Positions 6,738 through 14,084 are shown, counted from the first letter of the stretch. The stretch: DNA of 32,752 nt from an uncultured Pelagibacteraceae bacterium (GCA_902514805.1 CABXSF010000010.1:1-32752); one strand, 5' to 3'. Numbers and translations: made by a program. Notes: generated from the letters alone by a model not told the origin.

Positions 6738-6767
6738 AAGAGCGGGCTTTACAGTCCGCTCTTTTTG
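6738..6767 (+). terminator. Intergenic Rho-independent terminator/attenuator between dctP and dctQ
   Basis: AAGAGCGG (6738-6745) pairs with CCGCTCTT (6756-6763) around a short loop, with an extra G-T pair inside, and a run of T residues begins at 6762. It fits a factor-independent terminator. Its place between the binding-protein gene and the permease genes suggests partial termination, giving excess DctP over DctQM. Confidence 0.8.
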
Positions 6768-6781
6768 CTTAAAATCTATAT

Positions 6782-7396
6782 ATGAATGATCAACCTCCAA
6801 AAATAGATATTTCAGATGAAATGATCGCTGAAAGGCGAGGGGGTTTAGATAAGATGCCCGATGATATGCCATCATGGATGGCAAACTCTATCGTCAAGAT
6901 AGATAAGTTTAGCAAGTTAATAGGAAGTATTGTTTGTTGGATATTGATTCCTTTAATATTTGCCATGACTTATGAGGTACTTGCGAGAAAATTATTTTTA
7001 GCACCAACAATTTGGGCTTATGACATTAGCAGATTTCTTTATGGAGCCTTGTTTATGTTGGGGGCGGGTTATGCTCTATCAAAAGGAGTTCACATAAGAG
7101 CAGATTTTTTATACAGAAACTTTAAAACTAAAACGCAAGGTTTAATTGATTTCTGGTTATACATTTTATTTTATTTTCCAGGTTTGATAGTATTTCTTTA
7201 TATGACAATTGGTTTTGTTGAAGAGTCTATTAGAAGAGGTGAAAGAGGTATGGATACTACATGGATGCCATATATGTGGCCCATCAAGTCGTGTTTGTTA
7301 GTTGGAATTATCTTTTTATTAGTTCAGGGTTTCTCTGAATTATTAAAGAGTTATTGGGCTGCAAAAAAAGGTGAGTGGCCTGGAGCGAAAAAATGA
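6782..7396 (+). CDS. dctQ: TRAP transporter small permease subunit
   Basis: A 204-residue inner-membrane protein with four predicted transmembrane helices after a hydrophilic cytoplasmic N-terminus of about 45 residues. It carries the family pattern 'W..D.sR.lyg.lFmlGAgYaL..g.HvR.D' (AYDISRFLYGALFMLGAGYA, then KGVHIRADFLY). DctQ pairs with DctM to form the sodium-coupled TRAP permease that takes ligand from DctP. The long N-terminal extension is typical of the TakQ-like type rather than the shortest DctQ proteins. It begins 66 bases after dctP, beyond the terminator, without a strong Shine-Dalgarno. Its TGA stop overlaps the dctM start (ATGA), so the two permease subunits are translationally coupled. 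Confidence 0.9.
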   Translation: MNDQPPKIDISDEMIAERRGGLDKMPDDMPSWMANSIVKIDKFSKLIGSIVCWILIPLIFAMTYEVLARKLFLAPTIWAYDISRFLYGALFMLGAGYALSKGVHIRADFLYRNFKTKTQGLIDFWLYILFYFPGLIVFLYMTIGFVEESIRRGERGMDTTWMPYMWPIKSCLLVGIIFLLVQGFSELLKSYWAAKKGEWPGAKK

Positions 7397-8727
7397 TTGC
7401 TGAGCTAATAGACCCAGCAGTACTTGGTTTTATATTAGTTGGAGTAATGTTATTTGCAATATTTGTTGGTTTCCCAATTTCTTTTACACTCATATTTCTC
7501 GGGTTTGTTTTTGGTTATTTAGGTTTTGGAAAATTAGTATTTTATTTAATGACCCTCCAATTCTCTATGGTTATGACAGAGCAGACTCTCGCCGCCGTAC
7601 CACTCTTTGTATTTATGGGAATAATGATGGAACAAGCTGGCTTAATGGAGAGATTGTTTTCAGCTTTTCAATTGATGTTATCTAAGGTTAGGGGTGCTTT
7701 ATATTATGCTGTTTTATTTGTTTCAGTAATTTTTGCGGCTGCAACTGGAATAGTTGGTGCCTCAGTAACGATTTTAGGAATAATGGCTGCTAAATCAATG
7801 AACAGATCTGGATATGATGTAAAACTTGCTGCTGGAACAATAACAGCCGGTGGAACTTTGGGAATTTTAATTCCCCCAAGCATTATGTTGGTGGTAATGG
7901 GCCCAATAATGGAAATACCAGTCATTGATTTATTTGCGGCTGCAATTTTACCTGGAATATTACTTGCTTCACTATATGCAGCTTACACAACAATTAGATG
8001 TATGATTAATCCAAAATTAGGACCAGTTTTGCCTGAAGATATGAGAGCAGCAAGTATGAGAGAGGTATGGATCGAATTTTTCTTGGGACTCGTACCACCA
8101 GCCGCATTAGTTTTTGCTGCTCTAGGAAGTATCTTATTTGGATTTGCTACACCAACAGAAGCTGCTGGATGCGGTGCAATGGGTGCACTACTCTTATCAC
8201 TATCTTATAAAAAATTAACCTTACCAAAATTACAAGAAGCTCTTGTAAAAACATTAGAAATTACAGCTTTAATAATGGTTTTAGTTGCTGCGTCAAATTT
8301 CTTTGGAGCAGTTTTTGCAAGATTAGGTACACCAACATTGCTTACTGAGTTTTTATTAGGTTTAGAAATGAATAAATACCTAATACTTACAATGATAATG
8401 GTAATGATATTTTTATTAGGTTGGCCGTTAGAATGGGTTCCAATAGTTATGATAATAATTCCAATTATCCTACCATTAGTTGAAGCTTTAGGGTTTAATT
8501 TAACTTGGTTTGCGATCCTTGTGGCAGTTAATTTACAAACCGCCTGGCTATCTCCCCCTGTAGCACTATCAGCCTATTTCTTAAAAGGGGTTGTTCCAGA
8601 GTGGGATTTAAAGGATATTTATCTTGGCATGATGCAGTTTATGGTCCTTCAGATAATTGGATTAATCATTATTATAATATTTCCTAAGATTGTCCTTTGG
8701 TTACCTACTGTCTTGTATGGACAGTAA
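7393..8727 (+). CDS. dctM: TRAP transporter large permease subunit
   Basis: A 444-residue polytopic inner-membrane protein with about 12 hydrophobic segments and the DctM/IT-superfamily repeats. The GGTLGILIPPSIMLVVMG loop and the second-half 'FATPTEAAGCGAMGALL' are typical of the transport core. It carries out sodium-coupled import of the ligand brought by DctP. I place the start at the ATG at 7393, in an ATGA overlap with the dctQ stop and 7 bases after GGAG, rather than at the upstream GTG at 7375. TRAP genes in this window are in the order P-Q-M, as in many marine bacteria. Confidence 0.92.
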   Translation: MIAELIDPAVLGFILVGVMLFAIFVGFPISFTLIFLGFVFGYLGFGKLVFYLMTLQFSMVMTEQTLAAVPLFVFMGIMMEQAGLMERLFSAFQLMLSKVRGALYYAVLFVSVIFAAATGIVGASVTILGIMAAKSMNRSGYDVKLAAGTITAGGTLGILIPPSIMLVVMGPIMEIPVIDLFAAAILPGILLASLYAAYTTIRCMINPKLGPVLPEDMRAASMREVWIEFFLGLVPPAALVFAALGSILFGFATPTEAAGCGAMGALLLSLSYKKLTLPKLQEALVKTLEITALIMVLVAASNFFGAVFARLGTPTLLTEFLLGLEMNKYLILTMIMVMIFLLGWPLEWVPIVMIIIPIILPLVEALGFNLTWFAILVAVNLQTAWLSPPVALSAYFLKGVVPEWDLKDIYLGMMQFMVLQIIGLIIIIIFPKIVLWLPTVLYGQ

Positions 8728-8751
8728 TACATATTTGTTTAATATGTAATT

Positions 8752-10209
8752 GTGAGCTCGGAAAAAGAAAAATTTAATCTTACTAATTGGGAAATAGTTT
8801 CAGTAAACCCTACTGACAAAAATTGGGACTGGAAAGATATGTTTTGTTTTTGGTCTGTCGGACTTCAAAGCATAATGTCTTTTGCCTTAATAGCTTCATT
8901 ATATTTTGTTTATAATTTAAATTTTTATGAAGTTCTATTTGGGAGTTTACTAGCATCTTTATTGGTGAGTTACTTATCTTATATTATTGGAAAACCCTCT
9001 CAAAAGCATGGAATTCCTTTCACAGTTTTTTTAAGAGTATCATCTGGATATCAAGGAGCAAAATTTATAAGTTTAATAAGGGGTATTGTTGGCATATTCT
9101 TTTTCGGTGTCCAAACATATTTTATTTCAAAATCTATTGGATATTTAATCAGAATTTCTTTATTTCAATTTGACAGCGAGATATTAAACAACGATATTTT
9201 TTTCAACTACTTTATGACCATGAATTTAATAGATTGGGTCAGCTTTGTTTTTACGATTTTTATTCAATATTTTTTATTTAGCAGAGGACAAAAATTTATA
9301 AGAAATTTTATTAATTTCTCAGCTTTATTTGTTTATTTGGGTTTATTACTATTTTTTGTAATACTAATCGCTGATCCGGAATTATTTGTGATGGACTCAT
9401 TTATTTACAAGATAAATTTTGAGAGTGGATTCACTAATTTTCAGTTCAACAATATGATCGGTATAACAGGTACTTTATTTGCATACTTTTCTATTTTGAT
9501 TATTAATTTTGGAGACTACTCAAGATATGTAAAAAGTTCACAAGAACTTCTTAAGGGAAATCTAAGTTTAATTGTAAGCACAATAATTTATTCATTTTTA
9601 CTACTAGTTATTGTGATTGGTGCAGATATTTTTTTTAAAAGTAGCCTTATATCAACACAAAATTTACTTACAAACCCGACAGACATTGTGGGCAAAATTA
9701 ACAATACTTATATAACTGTTACAGTCTTAATCTTTATTTTATTTGCATCATCATCAACTAATTTAATTGCAAATTACTTTCCTTCACAAAATATATTAAT
9801 AAATTTACTTCCAAATAGTTTAACCTTAAAAAGTTCGGGATTATTGATAATTTTGTTTGGTTTCATAGTTGGGATTTTTTGGACTCCGTTCCTTAGTCAA
9901 AACGGATCCATGTCAATAATCGATACGCTTTCAGCTTTTTTTGGACCAATTTTTGGTGTAATGATTTTTGATTATTATATAGTCAAAAATAAAGTCATCA
10001 TAAATAAAGACTTATTTTCAGCAAGGAACGATAGTGCATACCTTTATTCTGGAGGATGGCATATTAAAGCATATTATTCTTTTATAATTGGATTTATATT
10101 TTCATCTGCATCCATTTGGAATTCAAAATTCATGTTTTTGGATACTTTTTCTTTTATAATAGGTTTTATTATCTCAGGTATTATTTATTATTTATTAGCA
10201 AGTGATTGA
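8752..10209 (+). CDS. NCS1-family permease (purine/cytosine/allantoin/hydantoin type)
   Basis: A 485-residue inner-membrane transporter with about 12 hydrophobic segments. The N-terminus has the NCS1 pattern of a conserved NWE segment, then WDWKDMFCFWSVGLQS, and the GKPSQKHGIPFTVFLRVSSGYQG region matches the family's helix 2-3 motif, in which transporters usually carry '..G...GipfPv..R.sfG..Ga'. The family imports nucleobases, allantoin, hydantoins, thiamine or pyridoxine with sodium or protons; the substrate is not predictable. The start is GTG at 8752, because no ATG occurs before Met30 and the family N-terminus needs the upstream residues. It lies 24 bases after dctM, so it belongs to the same transcript, and it ends in a TGATG overlap with the SDR gene. 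Two importers in one operon is unusual. Confidence 0.85.
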   Translation: MSSEKEKFNLTNWEIVSVNPTDKNWDWKDMFCFWSVGLQSIMSFALIASLYFVYNLNFYEVLFGSLLASLLVSYLSYIIGKPSQKHGIPFTVFLRVSSGYQGAKFISLIRGIVGIFFFGVQTYFISKSIGYLIRISLFQFDSEILNNDIFFNYFMTMNLIDWVSFVFTIFIQYFLFSRGQKFIRNFINFSALFVYLGLLLFFVILIADPELFVMDSFIYKINFESGFTNFQFNNMIGITGTLFAYFSILIINFGDYSRYVKSSQELLKGNLSLIVSTIIYSFLLLVIVIGADIFFKSSLISTQNLLTNPTDIVGKINNTYITVTVLIFILFASSSTNLIANYFPSQNILINLLPNSLTLKSSGLLIILFGFIVGIFWTPFLSQNGSMSIIDTLSAFFGPIFGVMIFDYYIVKNKVIINKDLFSARNDSAYLYSGGWHIKAYYSFIIGFIFSSASIWNSKFMFLDTFSFIIGFIISGIIYYLLASD

Positions 10210-10955
10210 TGAATAAATTTGATTTAAATAACAAAAATGCAATTATAACTGGTGGAGCACAAGGTTTTGGACTTGATATTGCAAAAAGATTTCTTCAATC
10301 AGGAGCAAAAGTCATCATTTGGGATTCTGATGAAAAAGAACTTAAAAATGCTTCAAAATTAATTAATGATCAAAATCTTTCCAGTGATGTTGTAGACATA
10401 TCAGATCCGAAAAATGTTGATGACACTGTTAACAAAATAACTTCTAAAACTAAAATTGATATTCTTATAAATAATGCAGGGATTACTGGCTCTACAGCAG
10501 AATTATGGAATTATGATTATGAAGAATGGAAAAAAATTATAAATATAAATTTACATGGAACTTTTAACTGTTGTAAGTCTATTGTGCCTCACATGATTAA
10601 GAATAATTATGGAAGAATTGTTAATATAGCATCTGTCTCTGGTAAAGATGGAAACGCAAAAGCAAGCGCATATAGCTCATCTAAAGCAGGAGTAATAGCG
10701 CTTACAAAATCTTTAGGGAAAGAACTTGCAAATAAGAATATTGCAGTTAATGCAGTAACACCAGCAGGAGCTAAAACTAGAATTCTTGATCAAATGTCAA
10801 AAGAACATGTTCAAAGGATGCTTTCAAAAGTACCTAGGGCAAGATTTCTTGAGCTAGAGGAACTTACCTCAATGGTTTGCTGGTTATCTTCAGCAGAAAA
10901 TTCTTTTTCAACCGCCGCTGTATTTGATATTAGCGGCGGTAGATCTACTTATTAG
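10209..10955 (+). CDS. Short-chain dehydrogenase/reductase (FabG-like)
   Basis: A 248-residue classical SDR. The dinucleotide-binding TGGAQGFG is at residues 14-21, NNAG at 88-91, and the catalytic Ser142, Tyr155 and Lys159 (YSSSK) are intact. The Asp at the end of the second strand (IIWDSD) suggests NAD rather than NADP use. The C-terminal DISGGRSTY ending is shared with SDRs often found in sugar and small-acid catabolism clusters. I chose the ATG at 10209, which overlaps the permease TGA (TGATG), over the TTG at 10206. As the last gene of the uptake cluster it likely oxidises or reduces an imported compound. The 3' end contains a perfect GC-rich palindrome (10911-10940). Confidence 0.85.
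   Translation: MNKFDLNNKNAIITGGAQGFGLDIAKRFLQSGAKVIIWDSDEKELKNASKLINDQNLSSDVVDISDPKNVDDTVNKITSKTKIDILINNAGITGSTAELWNYDYEEWKKIININLHGTFNCCKSIVPHMIKNNYGRIVNIASVSGKDGNAKASAYSSSKAGVIALTKSLGKELANKNIAVNAVTPAGAKTRILDQMSKEHVQRMLSKVPRARFLELEELTSMVCWLSSAENSFSTAAVFDISGGRSTY
10911..10940 (+). terminator. GC-rich palindrome at the 3' end of the SDR gene
   Basis: ACCGCCGCT (10911-10919) and AGCGGCGGT (10932-10940) are exact reverse complements, giving a 9-base stem (10 with a G-T pair) and a 12-base loop 15 bases before the stop codon. It uses GC-rich codons (GCC, GGC) rare in the surrounding genes. No T tract follows on either strand, so it is not a classic terminator; it could be a 3' mRNA stabiliser or transcription barrier for the convergent genes. 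Confidence 0.4.
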
Positions 10956-11076
10956 GCTTTATTTCAGGAATTATAATATTTGTTTCAAAATATTTGTTTT
11001 TTTCGTTAGCTATAACTGGAGCTAAAATTATAATAGACCAATAAATTAAGAGCATAAAAATGGATATGGTCTTCAA
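10945..11076 (-). CDS. Small exported or membrane-anchored peptide, 43 residues, possible TTG start
   Basis: A minus-strand frame ending with TAG at 10947-10945. With a TTG start at 11076-11074, overlapping the TGA of the upstream lipoprotein gene (TTGA), it encodes a peptide starting MKTISIF, then a hydrophobic stretch and a likely cleavage site after PVIA. That leaves a mature tail of only about 20 residues. Using the ATG at 11055 would give 36 residues without the basic N-terminus. Stop-start overlap and the signal-peptide layout support the TTG start. It overlaps the end of the convergent SDR gene by 11 bases. No family is recognised and it could be a chance frame. Confidence 0.4.
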   Translation of the reverse strand: MKTISIFMLLIYWSIIILAPVIANEKNKYFETNIIIPEIKPNK

Positions 11077-11279
11077 AGCTTTTCTCCATTGTTGGCACAA
11101 TTTTGTTTATTTATTTTGTCATCAAATGTCTCTAAGTTGCCTTTATTTATGAACCATACGTATGATTTCTCATAGGTATTATCAGCAGCTAATTTTGTAC
11201 ATTTTTTACCCAATTTTACTGAATGAGTTGAACAGTTTGTTAACATAATCAACAAGATTAAGGAGATATATTTTTTCAT
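11073..11279 (-). CDS. Small putative lipoprotein, 68 residues
   Basis: A 68-residue protein starting at the ATG at 11279 (MKKYISLILLIMLTNC). The basic start, hydrophobic core and Cys16 look like a lipoprotein signal, although Asn at the position before the Cys is not the usual Gly, Ala or Ser. The remaining 52 residues include two more cysteines (in GKKCTK and KQNCAN) that could form a disulfide in the periplasm. A longer frame starts at 11330, but the extra 17 residues precede the signal peptide and are therefore unlikely. The gene is divergent from the DUF3047 gene at 11378. The family and function are unknown to me. Confidence 0.6.
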   Translation of the reverse strand: MKKYISLILLIMLTNCSTHSVKLGKKCTKLAADNTYEKSYVWFINKGNLETFDDKINKQNCANNGEKL

Positions 11280-11377
11280 ATTAACTTTATAAGTCTCAAA
11301 AATGAACTTTGAATGACTGAAAATTGTCAAAAGTAAGATTTTAAAAAAAAATTTGAAAAAAAATTATTTTAGTTTAT

Positions 11378-12037
11378 ATGAAATTCATGGCTCAAATATT
11401 AATTGCTTTTTTAATCTTTCTATCCACCATATCTTTTAGTTATTCTCAAAACATTGAATTATTTAAGTTTACCAGTGAAGAGCTAAGCAACCTCAAAGTC
11501 AGAAAAGTTCGTGGGGCAAAAAATTTGACTGAATACAACATTTTAAATGAAGATGGTGTAAACATATTAAAAGCTGAGGTAGAAAATGGTGGCTCAGGAC
11601 TAGGCAAGGAAGCATCCATAGACCTCAATCAAACACCATTTTTAAATATCACATGGAAAGTTGAAAAAGGATTGCCTGGTTTAGATGAAAAATCAAAAAA
11701 AGGTCATGATTTCGCAGCAAGATTTTTTGTTGTTAAGAAAACAGGTATGACACCATTATCGAACAAGGCAATAAATTATGTATTCTCAAGCAATTCATCC
11801 ATTGGAGAAAACTGGCCAAGTCCATATACAAAAAGTTCGATTGATTATGTTTTATCCAGCGTTGATAAGAATAAAAATGAGTGGGTTACAGTCAAAACAA
11901 ATGTCAAAGAAGACTATAAAAGATTCCATAATTTAAACGTAGATATTTTAGATGGTGTCGCGATTATGGTAGATACCGATCAATCAAAATCTAAGGCTAT
12001 TTCTTATTATAAAAATATATATTTTTCTGCAGAATAA
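11378..12037 (+). CDS. DUF3047 exported protein
   Basis: A 219-residue protein with a signal peptide (hydrophobic stretch at about residues 5-20, cleavage near FSYSQ). The rest matches the DUF3047 pattern: a 'l.W.W.v...' strand (FLNITWKVEKGLP), HDFAARFFVV, then YVFSSN...G..WPSPYT and a late GVAIMVDTDQSKSKAISYYKNIYF segment. The fold is probably a jelly-roll, carbohydrate-binding-like beta sandwich in the periplasm, by analogy only. No enzymatic function is known for the family. It is followed 17 bases later by the YbgC-like gene, and the two probably share a transcript. Confidence 0.75.
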   Translation: MKFMAQILIAFLIFLSTISFSYSQNIELFKFTSEELSNLKVRKVRGAKNLTEYNILNEDGVNILKAEVENGGSGLGKEASIDLNQTPFLNITWKVEKGLPGLDEKSKKGHDFAARFFVVKKTGMTPLSNKAINYVFSSNSSIGENWPSPYTKSSIDYVLSSVDKNKNEWVTVKTNVKEDYKRFHNLNVDILDGVAIMVDTDQSKSKAISYYKNIYFSAE

Positions 12038-12054
12038 GTTAATTTAGAGAATTA

Positions 12055-12456
12055 ATGAAAACTTTTACTTTTAAATTAAAAGTTTACTATGAAGATACTG
12101 ACGCTGGTGGTGTCGTATACTATGCAAATTATCTTAAATTTATGGAAAGAGCTAGAAGTGACGCTTTAGAATCTTTAGGCTTTACTAATAAAAAACTAAT
12201 CGATGAATACGGAACTTATATAATAGTTAAATCATGCAATATAAGTTATATGAAACCAGCCTTACTTGAAGATAATTTAGAGATAAAATCGAATATAAAA
12301 GAAATCACAAAAACTTCTTTTTTTATGTCTCAAAAAGTATTTAAAGGCAATGATCAAATTACAGAGGCGGAAATTCATTTAGTAACAATTGATAAAAAAG
12401 GAAAGCCTGTCAAAATTCCTGAAACATTAAAAGAAGAGCTAGAAAAACTAATTTAA
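12055..12456 (+). CDS. ybgC: YbgC-type acyl-CoA thioesterase (4HBT hotdog fold)
   Basis: A 133-residue hotdog-fold thioesterase. The YYEDTDAGGVVYYANYLKFMERAR segment holds the family's catalytic Asp (Asp16, equivalent to Asp18 of E. coli YbgC) and the long helix after it. Such enzymes hydrolyse short-chain or hydroxyaromatic acyl-CoA thioesters, and YbgC usually sits next to tolQRAB-pal and acts in phospholipid metabolism at the inner membrane. No tol-pal genes are present here, so it is detached from its usual neighbours. A weak AGAG lies before the ATG. The stop overlaps the convergent uracil-DNA glycosylase gene by 9 bases. Confidence 0.85.
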   Translation: MKTFTFKLKVYYEDTDAGGVVYYANYLKFMERARSDALESLGFTNKKLIDEYGTYIIVKSCNISYMKPALLEDNLEIKSNIKEITKTSFFMSQKVFKGNDQITEAEIHLVTIDKKGKPVKIPETLKEELEKLI

Positions 12457-13122
12457 TCTTAAAACTCTCTTGAAAAGGTTTTTCATTTTTTTTTCATTTA
12501 TTCGACCAGTATTAACATTTCTTGGGCTTGGGTGATAACAAGCAACCAACTTGATATTTTTTGGCAGTGAGTAAATTTTTCCGTGTGAAAAGTTTATTTT
12601 TTCTTTGAAATTATAATTTTGTTTGAAAAAAAGAACACAACTATCAAAAGCAATTTTTCCCAAAGCAACAATAGTCTTAAGATTTTTTAAATTATCAATT
12701 TCATTATTAAAAAATTGAAAACAGTTAACTAATTCCTTTCTATTAGGTTTATCACCAGGTGGAACGCATTTAAGTGCAGTAGTTATATATGCATCTTTTA
12801 GTTTTAACCCATCATTTATACTGTCTGAATTTGACTGATTTGAAATTTTAACACCGTGTAAGCATTTGTATAAAAAGTCAGAAGATCTGTCACCAGTAAA
12901 CACCCTTCCAGTTCTTGTCCCTCCATGAGCCGCTGGTGCCAATCCGACAAAAAGAATTTTTCCTTTTGTATCTCCAAAACCAGTAATTGGTTTGCCCCAA
13001 TAAGTTTCATTTTCATATTGTTTTCTTTTTTCAACAGAAATTTTTTTTCTAAATTTTACTAACCTTGGACATTTGCCACATTTGATAATAGATTGATTTA
13101 ACTTTTGAAAATTAAAATTCAT
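12448..13122 (-). CDS. Type V uracil-DNA glycosylase (UdgB-like, 4Fe-4S)
   Basis: A 224-residue DNA repair glycosylase. Cys15, Cys18 (CGKCPR), Cys119 (ALKCVPPG) and Cys134 match the four iron-sulfur ligands of Thermus UDGB (15, 18, 117, 133). Motif 1 reads GLAPAAHGGTRTG followed by VFTGD, and motif 2 reads HPSPRNVNTG, both as in family 5 rather than family 4, where motif 1 carries an acidic residue. These enzymes remove uracil and some deaminated purines from DNA. I chose the ATG at 13122 because the UDGB N-terminus aligns there. A longer frame from 13236 would add 38 residues with no family match, antisense to the phosphatase gene. The start codon lies one base from the divergent start at 13124. 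Confidence 0.85.
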   Translation of the reverse strand: MNFNFQKLNQSIIKCGKCPRLVKFRKKISVEKRKQYENETYWGKPITGFGDTKGKILFVGLAPAAHGGTRTGRVFTGDRSSDFLYKCLHGVKISNQSNSDSINDGLKLKDAYITTALKCVPPGDKPNRKELVNCFQFFNNEIDNLKNLKTIVALGKIAFDSCVLFFKQNYNFKEKINFSHGKIYSLPKNIKLVACYHPSPRNVNTGRINEKKMKNLFKRVLRLN

Positions 13123-13123
13123 A

Positions 13124-13675
13124 ATGAAATATTTTAAAATAATATTAATCTTTTTTCTATTTTTATTAAATAAGACAAGCTTTGCTAATGAAAATATTGT
13201 GGAAATCTTGAAAAAAGGGGGGAATATAATATTCATTCGTCATGCTATTGCCCCAGGAAATGGCGATCCCCAGAATTTTGATATTTCAAATTGTTCCACT
13301 CAAAGAAACCTCAGCAAAGAAGGTGAACTACAAGCATTGAAAATTGGTAAGTTTTTCAAAGAAAACGACATAAAACTTATAAAAGTGCTATCAAGCGAAT
13401 GGTGTAGATGTAAAGATACTGCCAAAATAGCTTTTGGTAATTACGAGACAAAAAATTTTCTAAACTCTTTTTATGATGAAAGATTTTCAGAAAATAAGGA
13501 CAAGCAAATTTTAGATTTTCAAAAATTTATCGGAAATTGGAATAAAACTGGAAATTTAATATTGGTTACTCATTATGTTGTAATTTCTGAAATTTTAGAT
13601 TTAACCACAAGCTCTGGCGAGATTGTTATTACTGACACTAACTTAAAATTTCTCTCATCATTAGAAATTAATTAA
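13124..13675 (+). CDS. Exported histidine phosphatase-family protein
   Basis: A 183-residue protein with a signal peptide (hydrophobic core from about residue 5, likely cleavage after SFA, residue 21) and a single histidine phosphatase domain. The phosphohistidine motif is IRHA (Arg39-His40) instead of the common RHG. Arg95 in the SSEWCRCKDTA segment and His150 in VTHY complete the phosphate pocket, and Glu119 in the DER segment may be the proton donor. It resembles short SixA/Ais-like periplasmic members. The substrate is unknown; heptose phosphates of lipopolysaccharide are one possibility by analogy with Ais. Its ATG is one base from the divergent glycosylase start, and its stop overlaps the convergent 56-residue gene by 4 bases. 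Confidence 0.8.
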   Translation: MKYFKIILIFFLFLLNKTSFANENIVEILKKGGNIIFIRHAIAPGNGDPQNFDISNCSTQRNLSKEGELQALKIGKFFKENDIKLIKVLSSEWCRCKDTAKIAFGNYETKNFLNSFYDERFSENKDKQILDFQKFIGNWNKTGNLILVTHYVVISEILDLTTSSGEIVITDTNLKFLSSLEIN

Positions 13676-13842
13676 TCCTCTTTTTTTTCAGCAAGAAAAA
13701 GAAAAATTAAAAATAAGGCAGTCCACCCAATGCCAATCAGCCCTTTTTTAATACTAGTTTCAGCACCCCACAGATCAAAGAATAATGCACCAATTACAAG
13801 ACCTAATACATAAATGATAATAACTGTTGTTGACTTACTCAT
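13672..13842 (-). CDS. Small two-helix membrane protein, 56 residues
   Basis: An ATG at 13842-13840 opens a 56-codon frame ending with TAA at 13674-13672. The product has two hydrophobic segments (about residues 6-20 and 33-52), a 'LFFDLWG' loop between them, and a charged AEKKED tail, consistent with a small inner-membrane hairpin protein. The start overlaps the DUF1289 stop (ATGA), so it is translationally coupled to that gene. It overlaps the convergent phosphatase gene by 4 bases. No family is assigned. The coupling and clean two-helix design make a real gene likely. Confidence 0.65.
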   Translation of the reverse strand: MSKSTTVIIIYVLGLVIGALFFDLWGAETSIKKGLIGIGWTALFLIFLFLAEKKED

Positions 13843-14084
13843 TTTAAACTCTTTTTTAATAAAGACACTCCTTCTTTAATCTTATTATCATAAGATTTTA
13901 AAAATGCATCTAATTGCCAACCTGACATCCTACCTTTTAATTCTTCTAAATTTTTCTTTTTCCATTCATCAGTAGTCTCTGGGTTTTTCCAGACAATTTT
14001 CTCTTCAGTTTTTCTAGCACAACCATAGCAATAGCCTGAGATAGGGTCGGTTTTACAAATACTTATACAAGGCGAAACAATCAT
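13839..14084 (-). CDS. DUF1289 domain protein
   Basis: An 81-residue cytoplasmic protein. The N-terminal half has the DUF1289 signature SPCxxxC..D...G.C.GC.R with Cys6, Cys10, Cys19 and Cys22, which probably bind zinc or an iron-sulfur cluster. The 'W...t.dEW..' segment that follows is also typical. The lysine-rich C-terminal half is a family-external helix. No function is established for this widespread proteobacterial family. It is divergent from the tRNA-Leu promoter and coupled to the small membrane protein downstream. Confidence 0.85.
   Translation of the reverse strand: MIVSPCISICKTDPISGYCYGCARKTEEKIVWKNPETTDEWKKKNLEELKGRMSGWQLDAFLKSYDNKIKEGVSLLKKSLK

Noticed and set aside
7375-7392. 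Upstream GTG start for dctM
   Set aside because: The ATG at 7393 forms an ATGA overlap with the dctQ stop and has a well spaced GGAG.
11005-11026. Short inverted repeat TTAGCT...AGCTAA near the convergent junction
   Set aside because: Only six AT-rich pairs and no T tract; likely chance.
11280-11330. 17-residue N-terminal extension of the small lipoprotein
   Set aside because: It would place the signal peptide internally; the MKK start at 11279 is more natural.
13123-13236. 38-residue N-terminal extension of the uracil-DNA glycosylase
   Set aside because: The type V family begins a few residues before the first CxxC; the extension is antisense to the phosphatase signal peptide.
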